Positions 33,982 to 44,699 of a stretch of 64,000 nucleotides of DNA are shown one piece after another. Positions within the stretch are counted from its first letter, which is position 1. Each line of letters starts with the position of its first letter. Made by a program: the position numbers and the translations under genes. The notes beneath the pieces are model-generated. The model had not been told where the DNA came from and did not search any database. It saw only the letters and a program-made list of their open reading frames with translations. This DNA is from Oreohelix idahoensis (Eukaryota > Mollusca > Gastropoda > Stylommatophora > Oreohelicidae), in contig JAMPIV010017764.1 of NCBI GenBank assembly GCA_024509875.1, positions 124,001 to 188,000 on the forward strand. Direction: 5' to 3'.

Positions 33982-34133
33982 TAAGTTAACACCAGACCCT
34001 GGGGCTCTATAAATAAATAAATAAGAAAAGTAATAATTGGTGGAATTTGATGAACTGTCAGTGCCTTTATTAATTAGTTAGATAGTTTGTTAATTTAAAA
34101 TATATTATTGATAAATTTGTATTGAAAGAAAGG

Positions 34134-35373
34134 ATGGCAGACTTAGCTAAATTCAGATCTTCCACTGTACAGACGGCAAAAGAACTTAGCATGGAGGGAC
34201 ACCTTCTGATTCAGTATGTGACTTCAGAATGTGATAAGTTTATTGAAAGGGAAGATAGGAGGTTAGCAGAAGAGAAGAGATTATAGTTAGAAGCTGATAG
34301 GGAGGCTAGGAAATTAGATGCTGATAGAGAGGCTGAAATCAAGAGATTACAATTAGAGGCTGATAGGGAGGCTCAGAAATTGGAGGCTGAAAAAGAAGAA
34401 AAGAGATTGCAAAGGGAGGCAGAAGAAAAGAGATTGCAAAGGGAGGCAGAAGAAAAGAGATTGCAATTGGAGGCTGACAAAGAAGAAAAGAGATTGCAAT
34501 TGGAGGCTGACAAAGAGGAAAGGAGATTGCAAAGAGAACATGAGCTCAGACTCAAGGAACTGGAACTGCAAGGACATGTTCCGGAAAATGGAAGCAGCCC
34601 ATCTACCTCTGATACTACTGCCTCTTATTCAGCCATGAACTTTCACTTAGGTCCTTTTGTAGAGAAAGAGGATGACATTGAGTCATTCCTAAATAGATAT
34701 GAAAGACTAGCTACTAATTATGGAAAGGGAGAAGTGGAGTTTAAAATTATCACAAGGACTTAGGGGTACATCTTATGAAGTCTTCTCCAAATTGAGCAGA
34801 GAAGAGCAAGAAGATTATGCTATTCTAAAACAAGCTCTCTTAGTCAGATATGAGAAGAACAGTGAATTCTATAGGAAGAAATTTAGAAATGCTAAGCTAT
34901 TGTCTGGGGAGACATACCACCAATTATCTGCCCGACTAGAAACTTATTTGGAGAAATGGACTGCTCTGGGGAAAACCCAAGATTTGAAGGAAATGATTAT
35001 GATGGAGCAGTTAAGAGAGTCCATGGCTCCAGACTTGAGAAAATTTCTCATGGAACAAGGTGCAGAGAGATTGGGGGAGATTCTCACTGTTGCTGAGCGA
35101 TATCAGGCAGCCCAGTCAGAAGTAGCTGGCATTAAAAAGAAACCAGTAGATAATAAAACCCCACATACTCAGACTAAGCTTGACAATAGAGAACAAGGCC
35201 CTAGGTTTAAACCAAATTATGATAGGCAAAGATATGATCCTAGAGATAGAAACCCTCAAGCAAATGACAAGAAACCCTACAGGCCAGAAGAAAGATGGTG
35301 TAAATTTTGTAAGTCAAATACCATAATACAAGAGACTGTAGGAAGAACCCTCCACATCACGCTGCATGCCTAA
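34134..35373 (+). pseudogene. Gag of copy 2
   Basis: ATG at 34134 (MADLAKFRSS). A premature TAG at 34284 (codon 51) is followed by continued coding. A coiled-coil repeat of Glu/Lys/Arg/Leu (units LQREAEEKR and LQLEADKEE) covers about 34290-34560. The capsid and SCAN-like region (FRNAKLLSGETYHQLSARLE, then MMEQLRESMAPDLRKFL) lies at 34640-35100, with a frameshift at about 34720 (NYG junction). A basic region and CKFCK mark the zinc knuckle near 35300, where another shift breaks the CCHC spacing. Confidence 0.9.
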
Positions 35374-35399
35374 AAACAGGGAACAAAGGAAAGAATGAA

Positions 35400-35905
35400 C
35401 TGCCTACAACACAGCAGGACCCTCATTATCCCCCTGTATGTGAAGACGTAGTATGCAATGGGGCCACCATTAGGTGCCTTTATTATACAGGATTGGATTT
35501 TGACTCAGTCGTGAGTTCTCACCTTGTGCACCCAGATCAATATACCACGGAAACAGTGGAGATCCAAGGGGCGACGAAGGAAGTAGCAACCATGACACTT
35601 CCCAATGCAAAGATAAATGTAAAAACTCGCTATGTGGAAGGAGTGATTAGAGCAGCAGTGATAAACGAACCAATCTACCCTCTGATACTGGGGTGTAGAT
35701 ATGTGTTTTTGGGAAGTCCCAAAAGACCAGTGATCATGGCAGCAGTACAGACCAGGTCACAGTCAAGGAAGGAGGAAGAAAATCCAATAAATACTCATCC
35801 AGAGGAGATGAGGAAGGCACAGGCTGAGGATAGGTCACTAAAGCCGTGTTTCAGGAAACTCCAAAAAAGCCATACCCCCCTCCAAACAAAGGAGATTTGT
35901 ATATG
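35400..35905 (+). pseudogene. Aspartic protease of copy 2 with catalytic Asp lost
   Basis: It is homologous to 1750-2145 (minus). The active-site triad DTG reads YTG (LYYTGLDFDSV, near 35485), so the catalytic Asp is replaced by Tyr. The C-terminal LILGCRYVFL motif is kept. It follows gag and precedes the integrase zinc domain; a shift near 35880 separates it from the next frame. Confidence 0.85.
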
Positions 35906-36139
35906 AAGAACAAATTAATGTATAGGAAGGCTGGAACTGGTTCAAATGGTCATGGACAGCTAGTACTTCCAATTTCATATAGGGAAAAGGTGATGGAGTT
36001 AGGACATGCTATCCCCTTCAGTGGTCATATGGGGATTAGCGCCACAGGACAAAGTATAGCTTGTCATTACTTCTGGCCAGGAATAACAGAGGATATAAAG
36101 AGATATGTGAAATCCTGCCCAGAATGTCAAAGGGTAGCT
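35846..36139 (+). pseudogene. Integrase HHCC zinc domain of copy 2
   Basis: HAIPFSGHMG, then YFWPGITEDIKRYVK and SCPECQRVA, give an intact HHCC zinc-binding set. The coding sequence is cut at 36139 by an insertion and resumes at 37581. Confidence 0.88.
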
Positions 36140-37574
36140 GTAAAAATGCTGTTTTGTGGGTAAGGTCGAGTCGTGCTGATAACGCGAATGTCGTGGGTTC
36201 GATCCCCACACTGGCCACCAGATGTTAACGTCGGATGTTAAAGTCTGGTATTTGTATCGTGTTGAAGTGTCGTTGAGTGGGCGTGTCTTTTATCACCTGG
36301 ACAGTTCAGTGTTGCGGTGTATTTAGGTCAGCAGCGTGAGGCGCTGCCAGGGTGTAGTGCAGACACTCACACATAAAACAGCATACATGTTGTTCAGGAG
36401 CGTACTACTCGTAGTAGGATGTGGTAGAGAGTAAAGGTGTGTGTGTAGGAAACAGCAGATCATGAACACGAAGTCGTATAGGCTCTTATTCATCTACACA
36501 CCAAACTCACTCCACCACAAGTAGAAGTCATAGACGTGCATAATACAGATGACTTTTCTTCAACATTTATTATGGCAACAGTACGCTGACAGATGACACA
36601 GTCAATAGCACAAAGGATCATGGACATTTCATGTGTGATAATGATTATAAACATCGAGCATCATAAATCTTGCATAGCTCATGTATAAGATGCTAGTAGA
36701 GCTGGCTTGACAATTTACGTTCGTTCATACAGTAGCTCAGGGCCCCTGACTAAATGCGTCAGGTAGTCCTTTAACAAATATCCCGCATGATAAAGGCGGT
36801 TCCAGTTGCTTAATATCAAAGTCTTATGAACTTGTTTAATGAAAGTCAAGACTTCATCTGGCTTCACACGCCAGACACTTCTTCTTCTGCTCAAAGATAT
36901 CAGCCGTAATATCGGGCCTCTATAATAATGTGAACAACTGTGTATTCTTCATAGGCAGGCATAATCATCCATGCCGAAACATACCGCTAACATGCGGTTT
37001 TCATAATCTCTCTTCACTGGGCTTCTGTATAATAGTTAGACGAATAGTCTTAGTTGGCTACATCGAGCACACATAATGGACTCTGTATCTCAAAGAACTG
37101 TGAGCTCTACTCACAGGTCACCACAAAATGTTCTGCAACTTAGGCATAATAATTAAGTTTCTTTTACCTTTGACAGAATCCGAGAAATACACAGATAACA
37201 ACTGTTGTCATTCTTGACGAACAGAATAACTCTGGGGAGAATCACTAACATCACAGTCACACTGAAGGCTATCTTTCCCCCAGATAATGCAGAGAAGTAC
37301 CACGGACATCCTACTCCGGTCAGAACCCAGTTCATCACTCCCTTACGGAAGTCTCTCCGTTTCGTGCTCAAAAAACGTGCGCATGCATAGACAGAACAGA
37401 TCTGAGAACGGCTAACCCCCGACTTAAGACAGGTCAACACAATGAATAAAACAAAGGGAAGATAACCCCCAATCAACCTGTCCCAGGGAGTTAACATACA
37501 GTTCTCTACCTTAGATCATCAAAAAATATTAAATAGATTTACGTCTTATTAAACCGTCAAAAACGACAGCAACA
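36140..37574 (-). mobile_element. LTR joined to a tRNA-Ile copy, inserted in integrase
   Basis: GTAGCT flanks the insert (36134-36139 and 37575-37580) and occurs once in copy 1 at the empty site. The LTR body is 36223-37574 (1352 bp). Read on the minus strand it starts TGTTGCTGTCG and ends CGTTAACA. It is followed by two bases (TC) and then by TGGTGGCCAGTGTGGGGAT, a PBS to tRNA-Ile that continues as a copy of most of the tRNA. An AATAAA signal lies on the minus strand at 36566-36571, so transcription runs leftward. There is no internal coding region. Confidence 0.7.
36155..36220 (+). other. tRNA-Ile(GAU)-like 3' segment ending in CCA
   Basis: Anticodon stem 36171-36175 pairs with 36183-36187 around loop CTGATAA (anticodon GAT at 36178-36180). 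The T arm is perfect (GTGGG/CCCAC, loop TTCGATC). The 3' acceptor strand ACTGGCC is followed by A and then CCA at 36218-36220. A D-arm remnant is visible, but the 5' acceptor strand is absent, so this is not a functional tRNA gene. Encoded CCA points to copying from a mature tRNA. Confidence 0.7.
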
Positions 37575-37580
37575 GTAGCT

Positions 37581-37837
37581 CCAAAACATTGGACTGCACC
37601 TGCAACTCTAGGGGAGATGCCAATCATGGGAACCCCTTTCAAGAGAGTTGCAGTGGATATTGTTGGACGTCTTACACGAACCAAGAGGAGAAACAGTTAT
37701 ATTCTTACTCTGGTGAACACTTGTTCTATGTGGGGAGAGGCAGTAGCCATGTCATCAATTGATTCCAAACATGTGGCAGAGGCGTTACTTACAATATTCA
37801 CAAGGTTAGGTTTTCCCCACCAGATCTTGACTGATAA
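37581..37837 (+). pseudogene. Integrase core of copy 2, first half
   Basis: It resumes after the LTR insert (PKHWTAPATL...) and carries the first catalytic Asp (VDIVG) and the second (TDN). It is cut directly after TDN, in the middle of TDNGSQF, by the DNA transposon at 37838. Confidence 0.88.
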
Positions 37838-40018
37838 CACTGGCTAACAAAAAAAAATTTTTTTTTCTTTCTCTAACATTTCTATGTTTTTCTGGTCAAT
37901 TTTAACGCGCTGTTTTTAAATCTGCAAACCGTTTTTCTCTATCAGGTCGGGATCTCTAGAAATACGCAATTGAAGTTTTTTTACAACACATACAGTATTA
38001 CAACATCATGTGTACAAGAAGTATAACAGTTATGTAGGCTTGAATTTCTTTGCAGTCGACTTTCGTCGGTGAATGGCATGTGGCACATCGCGATGAAGCA
38101 TCCAACAATAATCGGCAAGCATGGTCACACTCCACCGTCCTTGATAACGTGACTCCATTACGGCAATATCTTGATGGAATCGTTCTCCATGTTCATCGCT
38201 GACTTCGCCAAGGTTGTCAGGGAAAAAGTCAAGATGCGAATCGAGCAAATGGATTTTGAGGGACATGTTACAGCCCATGATTCTGTATGCATCTATGCAC
38301 TGCTTAACAATATGCACATAGTCGGCAGATTTGTGATTTCCCAGACAGTTATCGACGATCGATTTGAATGCCATCCATGCGCGAAGTTCACTACCATGTA
38401 ACAAGTTCTCGAATTGTTTGTCTGCAATAACTTTCCTAATCTGAGGTCCTACAAAGATACCTTCCTTTATCTTTGCATCGCTAATTTGCGGAAACTTTTC
38501 TCGAAGATAAGTGAAAGCTTTGCTCGTTTTATCTAACGCTTTTACGAAATTCTTCATGAGCCCCAACTTTATATGTAACGGTGGTAAAATGATGCTGTCT
38601 TTGTTAACTAATGGCTCGTGTATTACATTTTTATGCCCGAGATGCATACGATCCCTGATAGGCCACACCTTTCTAGCATAATGTTCCTGTCTGTTGCGGC
38701 TGTCCCATTCACATAGGAAGCAACAAAATTTAGTATACCCAGTCTGCATGCCCGTGAGAATTGCAATGACCTTTAGGTCTCCACAAATCCGCCATTGGTA
38801 GTCATTGTACTTTATTTTTGCCAAAAGTATAGCCATATTGTCATACGTTTCTTTCATATGAACAGAGTAGGCGACTGGAATTGAGGAAAATAAATTTCCA
38901 TTATGCAATAACACGGCTTTTAGACTAGTCTTGGAAGAGTCGATGAAAAGTCGCCATTCGTTGACTATGTGCTCATGACCGAGGTGCACTATTAGACCTT
39001 TTACATCTTTGCAATAGCAAATGTCATCATCCATCTCAAAGTATTGAACAAGTTCTTTGTGTCTATGACGAAATTTAGATATCGGAGTATTGGGTGCTAA
39101 AAGATTCCATTCTTTGAGTCGCGAACCGAGTAATTCCGCTTGTCCTTTGGTGAGAGCGAGATCACGTACTAGATCTGAAAGTTCTGAATGGTTAATTAAG
39201 TGAACACCATCATTAACCGGTACATAATCCGAGTCAGAATTAGTTTCTAAAGCAGGTAAACTATCACTTTCTGATGGTTCATTCACGTCCAACGGATATT
39301 GTTATGGTGGAACTGGGATCGGACACGTGATTGGATCATGAGGCACTGGTTTTGAAACCGATTCAATATTTGGATAAACCACAGACTTTCTAGTTTTAAA
39401 AGTGAAACCATAGATATTTGTCAAGCAGAAGTAACAATCAGTCGCGTGATTTGTCGGTTCACGCCATATTACTGGCACTCCAAAAGGTATCGACTTATGC
39501 TTCGGCGATTTTCGTAACCAACCTGCCAATGTATTTGCACAAGTCGAACAAACTGCATTTGGCTTCCAAGATTTATTTGCATCATCAACTTTCGAATCGA
39601 AATAAAGTTCATATGCTTTCTTTAGCAATGGTGTAAAGTTTTTCTTTTGAACACGATCGGTAAAATATCCGCACACGTAACAGAACAGATTAGCCGAATT
39701 TCTACAACTTCTAGAAGCCATATTTCACTCAGAATTATTTCAAAATACAGTAACTATTTGAAATATAACGTAACATATGTCATGCATCTTTTAGCAGTAT
39801 AAAAAGTAGAATTATTTTGCATTTTATTAATTTTTAAAAAGTTATATAGTAAAAATGAAACGGAGCAAATAACGGTTTCCCAAAAATATATTTATTCACA
39901 AATATCTTAAGAACCCGACGTGATAGAGATAAACGGATTTCAAATTTGAAATCAGCGCAAGAAACTGACCTAAGAACACTTATTCTTATATAAGAAAGAA
40001 AAATGTTGTTTGTCAGTG
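37838..40018 (-). mobile_element. Compact CMC/CACTA-like DNA transposon (2181 bp)
   Basis: The left end CACTGGCTAACAAA and inverted right end CACTGACAAACAAC begin TIRs of about 30 bp with a shared T-rich CTTTCT block. TAA is duplicated (37835-37837 and 40019-40021); copy 1 has it once at the empty site, so the ends are exact. One gene on the minus strand fills most of it. CACTA-type termini, a 3-bp duplication and a DDE-like protein with a Cys pair point to the CMC group. The superfamily call is inference. Confidence 0.8.
38030..39721 (-). pseudogene. Near-intact transposase-like gene of the compact transposon, one stop
   Basis: It starts at 39721 (MASRSCRNSANLFCYVCGYF) and reads to 38030, 563 sense-equivalent codons with one in-frame TAA at 39302-39304. 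Residues about 14-110 hold paired cysteines (CYVC, CSTC, CYFC), probably a zinc-binding N-domain. The core has FIDSSKTSLKAVLLHNG (Asp about 261), CGDLKVIAIL (Asp about 315), a Cys cluster CCFLCEW, LPPLHIKLGLMKNF, and GERFHQD (Glu about 513). I recognise this as a family found in many copies in invertebrate genomes and usually left as uncharacterised protein. The proposed DDE residues are my inference from motif order. Confidence 0.75.
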
Positions 40019-40680
40019 TAATGGATCACAGTTCAAGGGGAGGCTAACTGAGGAAGTTTTCAGGAACTTCCAAACCAGGCACTTTCATTGTAGTCCGTAT
40101 CACCCCCAAGGGAATGGGCAGGTGGAAAGATTTAACGGGACACTTATTTCCATCCTGAGAAAGTTGGCACATGAGAAACCTGATACATGAGATCAATACT
40201 TACCTGCGGCCCTCTTTGCTTACCGGGAAGTCCCTCATAATTCAACAGGAATGGCGCCGGAAACTTTGCTATTTGGCCGCCCCATAAAAGGTCCATTGGA
40301 AGCCTTATTGAGGACATGGACTGATGAGAAGGCAGAAGAGACTGTAACCTCATCATATCAGCATGTGAACGAGCTGACCACTCGATTAAAAACTGGCTGG
40401 AAATTGGCAAATGATAACCTAAGACAAGCCAGGAAGAAACATGCTGCATATTATAATAAGAAAGCGAAGGATAGGGAGCTTGCCGTGGAAGAGAAGGTGC
40501 TTCTTCTGTTTCCCGGCAGTAGCAACAAACTTCAGATAGGATGGCAAGGTCCATACACAGTTCTGGAAAGGGTATCTAGAACTAATTATAAGATAGACAA
40601 GAAGGGAAAGGAAAAAGTCTATCACGTGAACCTCCTTAAGAAATACCATGACAGGAAAACCTTGGAAGGAGCACACCTAA
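40019..40680 (+). pseudogene. Integrase core second half and GPY/F module of copy 2
   Basis: It continues from GSQFKG with the catalytic Glu in GQVERFNGTL. A Trp codon is TGA at about 40188. Then come the conserved FAYREV and LLFGRP motifs and a GPY/F module (GWQGPYTVLERV, about 40540) ending in VYHVNLLKKYH. It directly precedes RT, the reverse of the usual Ty3/gypsy order. Confidence 0.9.
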
Positions 40681-40689
40681 TGACCTTGG

Positions 40690-42192
40690 CCATAGCTACT
40701 GAGATGAAAAACGAACCTCTCACCTCTTACGAATATCCCTTAAAACCATGTGAAACTCCTGCACAGGTAAAGATCAGTAATCATCTGACAAAATGGCAGA
40801 GGGAGAAGATTCAAAAGGTTCTGGAAAATCATACAGACGTGTTAATGGACAGACCAGGGCACACTAACTTGTTGGAGTATGACATGAAATTACTAGACCC
40901 AACACCCATCTGTATGAGAGCCTATACTATCCCATTCACAAAAGAGAAAGCTTTAAATGAGGAGATAGATTATCTGTTACAAGAAGGGATTATTTCTCTC
41001 AGTGAATCTCCTTATAGTTCCAGTGTGGTATTGTTGAGGAAACCCTCTGGTGAACATAGACTGTGCATAGATTACAGGAAACTGAATGCTGTCACAGAAA
41101 GTCAGGTGGATCTATTACCTGATACTAACCAACTATTTGCCAGGTTGAATAAGGCAAAATATTTCTCAAAAGTAGATCTCAGTAAGGGATATTACCAGAT
41201 TCCAGTGAAGCCTGAGATTCTAGCTTTTAGCACCTCGGAAGGGCACTATGAATTCAATATGTTACCGTTTGGGTTGAAAAACGCCCCGAGTGTGTTCTCT
41301 AGAATGATGAGAAAACTATTGGATCCCTGAAAAACCCATGTATTACAAATTTCATGGATGATATCCTCATCGCTACGGAAACCTTTGAAGAACACGTTAA
41401 CTCTTTGAAAATGCTATTTGATAGACTCAGAGAGGCAAACTTAACTGCTAGACCAACAAAATGTTGTATTGGATGCAAGGAATTGGAATTCTTGGGACAT
41501 ACTGTACATCAGGGTAGCATGATCCCTGACCCTAAGAACCTGGAGAAATTGCAGAGAGCACCCAGACCCCAGACTAAGATGGATGTGAGATCCTTCGTCT
41601 CACTTTGTAGGTTTTACCAAAAATATATTAAAAATGTTAACTCTGTGTGTGCTCCTCTGACAGATTTAACTCGTAAAGGGAATCCAGATAAAATAGAATG
41701 GTCGGCAGAATGTGAGCTGGCATACAGTGTGTTAAAGCAAAAACTCACCAGTAAGCCCATATTGAAATTACCTGATTTGAGTCAGGAATTCGTGGTGAGA
41801 ACGGATGCGAGTAATGTGGGATTGGGAGCCACATTATTGCAAAGGTCCTCTTCACCAGACGAGAATGGAACCCAGTTGCGTATGCCAGCCACAAATTAAA
41901 CAGAGCAGAACAAAACTACTCAACTGTAGAAAAAGAATGTTTGGCTTTAGTCTGGGCGATAAAGAAATTCCAGATCTATTTGTATGGTAGACATTTTGGG
42001 GTCCAAAGCGATCATCAGCCACTGGTTTTTCTGGCCCAGGCAAAACATGTAAATTCACGTTTGTTAAGGTGGTCTCTACTCATCCAACCTTACTCATTTA
42101 CCATTGAGTATATTCCGGGTTCGCAGAACGTTGGAGCAGATTTCTTGAGTAGGCACCCACCTGCAGAAACCCCGGATCCTCATAAAGCCTAG
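40690..42192 (+). pseudogene. Reverse transcriptase and RNase H of copy 2
   Basis: RT: DYRKLN, motif A SKVDLSKGYYQI, motif B LPFGLKNAPSVF, and motif C FMDD near 41355. A 2-base loss at about 41330 shifts the frame just before FMDD. RNase H: TDAS (41807), EKECLALVWAI (41930), SDHQPL (42010) and ADFLSR (42140) supply the four acidic residues. A shift near 41865 splits the domain. The frame ends at about 42190 and no envelope or extra ORF follows. Confidence 0.92.
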
Positions 42193-42256
42193 TTGAGTTA
42201 ATTTGATCGGGATTGTAACTCAGAAAATAAAGCTGCACTAGTGGTGCAGGCTTTTT

Positions 42257-42268
42257 AAAAGGGGAGAT
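42257..42268 (+). promoter_or_regulatory. Polypurine tract of copy 2
   Basis: AAAAGGGGAGA immediately precedes the 3' LTR start at 42269. It is the plus-strand primer site. Confidence 0.85.
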
Positions 42269-44684
42269 GTGTAGTAAAGTAACTCCGTGTAACACTCCGC
42301 TCAAATTTCCCCGATTCAAAAATCTAGTAACGTAAATTCACAACCTATAAACCACTACTACTATATTTGAAAAATTGCCAAGGGCAAGGTCAAACCTACC
42401 GCTAAAAATTGGACAAAACAATTTGAATTTTCCACTATTACAGTTAAAAATCTATAAATAAATTCCATGTTTGACCTTGGTCTCAAGGCCATCGTCAAAT
42501 CAAACCGCTAACATTTAAAATAAAGAATTTGAATTTTTTAACGCCAAGCATAAAAATACCCCCCCCCCCTCCCCTTCCCCCAAACACACGCACACGCTTG
42601 ACCCTTCCCAATATTTATGACGAAAGCCGTAAAGCTTGGCAACGAACCAACTTGTTACCTCGTTTTATAGGGGAGAGAGAAGGTGGAGTACAATGGAAAT
42701 CAAGCCTAACTTGTGCGTTTGAAAAGAAACTTAGATAATTTATTTCTTTATAAATAACAGGGATGTCTTGAAGGGTAGCACTAATATTGGTTAATATATA
42801 TCATAAAATTTTCCCTTATAATAAATTATCTGGCCTTAGAAAATTATTTTATTAATATTTTAGTTCAGTGGACAGAGCACTATAAATTAGAAAAAAATTA
42901 CCAAGATGAAAACGGGGACAAATGGGTAAAGGAAACCTATATAGGAAGATAGAGGACAGTTGTCCTTTTAATAATCACTTTTAATATTAAAAATTGACCC
43001 ATTAATAACAAAGATATTGTATAAATAAAAATTGAGACAGACGAACAAACACACTTATCAACTGCTCAATTTGGTTGCGTGAGAAAAGTTAGAAATTTCT
43101 TGACACGCGTTCTGATTGGTTAAGGCGTAGGGTAGTTTGGGGGCAATAAAATTAACATTTCGCTGGCAACAACCGCCATTTGAAATTAAAACTATCTAAA
43201 GCTTGCAGTGCCATAAATGTTTAAATATTATGTAAAATCATGTAGAGAATGTTAGAAAGAATTTATCCACATGTTTCAGTGCTAGGTTAAGCACACCCTA
43301 TCTATTATATGAACGACAAGCCCTGTATGGGATGTTGTAAAGAGATATTAAGGGACCACAAGCTAGGAGGAAACAAGAGCTATGTACTATCACTGAAGAA
43401 GAATGTTTACACAGCAGTGGTGTTAAACAATGGAAGATACAGATTGGTGCAATGATCAGCACACATAGCTGATCAGGGTGAGTTGTCACCGTGTTTGTGT
43501 GTGGAATTAAATATTAGATGAGATCTATATGGGGAGGGCATTTTCCTCTCATTACAGGTCATATACCAGCATACCTATTGGTGGCAGGAAACCGGGTGAG
43601 GGAAGAAAGTTTGGGAGGAACGCTCAGCCTTGTTGCCGCAGCTACCCCATTTCTTCAGCTCTAAAGATAGTTGAATGCATATGAAAACCCAAGGGCCAAC
43701 AGTTGTCACCAGTTTTATAAGTTAAGTCCGTTAGACCCGCACTGAGAGTGTAACATCAATTATTCCATCACAACCATAAGCATAATAATAAACTCACCTT
43801 GAGATGATGATGAAGACAATCTGTCAGTGGCGTATTCTCTATGTGTGCTGTGCGTGCTGCGCACACCTATGCCCGAAGGAAAATAAAAATTTAATTTATT
43901 ATTCTATAAAATATTTCTCTTTTAAAGTTCTGCTTTCGGACCGCACGCATCAGGATAACGGTTTTTTCTGCATAGAATCTACGAGTATATCTAGTTTCAG
44001 TTTCCCTGACGCGTTTTATAGTGCGGTTTTTATTGGTTGGTTACAATCGCCCGAAGTTTCTCGGGTAATTCCGTCACAATGCGTGCGGTACCTTTGGGAT
44101 TCACGTCTGAAAATTGGTTTGTGTGGAATCGGGGTCATGGCCAGATACGTCACTACAATACGAACATGCGTGCGGTGGTCTTGCAGCTCTCGGGTTGTAA
44201 AAATCAGCTGTGTCCGTCCAGTGTTTTTTGTGATTAATTTTTGTTAGTTGCCGGGAATGCAGATTATTACAGTGACAGTGAGTTTCAAGTTGTAAGTTAA
44301 TTAGCATTTCGGAGATAATTGACATATACCCCTAATAACTATCGTTGCGTAATTGAATATATTTGGTTTTTAAATTAAGAGGGGAAGAAGTTAAATAGTA
44401 GGCGTACATATTCCTTTTAAGTAGCAGCACGCCTAGCTCGCATTACCAGGATACGCCACTGCAATCTGTCCCACATAATAACAGTGATACGTACAAGCAG
44501 ATAGACAGATTAGTGGGTGGAATTCTTACAATGATCTTTATTCATAGAAACAAGATACTTGGACAGAGTTCCAGTTATTTATTTTAAATAGTGTATATAA
44601 ACAAATTTATTGAGTTTGACAATCCCTGTCCCAGAAAACTGAGGTACAGGGAACTTTAAAATTTGTACAGTTCTGTTTATTTTA
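42269..44684 (+). repeat. 3' LTR of copy 2, truncated, with a hAT MITE inside
   Basis: It starts TGTAGTAAAGTAACTCCG, matching 30712. It keeps about 1.06 kb (42490-43553) that the 5' LTR has lost, including a poly-C tract near 42550. After the MITE it matches the 5' LTR to about 44660. It then lacks the last 250-290 bp, so no downstream target duplication can be checked. Confidence 0.88.
43825..44461. mobile_element. hAT-type MITE (637 bp) in the 3' LTR
   Basis: Termini are CAGTGGCGTATTC and, inverted, CAGTGGCGTATCC. The 8-bp duplication CAATCTGT lies at 43817-43824 and 44462-44469. The 5' LTR has the empty site (AATCTGTCCCACAT near 33482). It has no transposase; the short plus-strand frames inside are not recognisable. 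Confidence 0.92.
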
Positions 44685-44699
44685 GATGCGAGTAACAGC

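Larger units (their letters stand above)
30712..44684 (+). mobile_element. Gmr1-like Ty3/gypsy LTR retrotransposon, copy 2, with nested insertions
   Basis: In order: 5' LTR 30712-33960, PBS 33964-33981, gag, protease, integrase, GPY/F, RT, RNase H, polypurine tract and a 3' LTR from 42269 (its far end is truncated). No envelope gene is seen. Later insertions are two LINEs in the 5' LTR, an LTR plus tRNA copy and a DNA transposon in integrase, and a hAT MITE in the 3' LTR. Removing them leaves an element of roughly 8 kb plus about 2 kb LTRs. Multiple stops and frameshifts show it is inactive. Confidence 0.93.

Noticed and set aside
36155..36220. Functional tRNA-Ile gene
   Set aside because: The 5' acceptor strand and a proper A box are missing and CCA is encoded, so it is a copied fragment.
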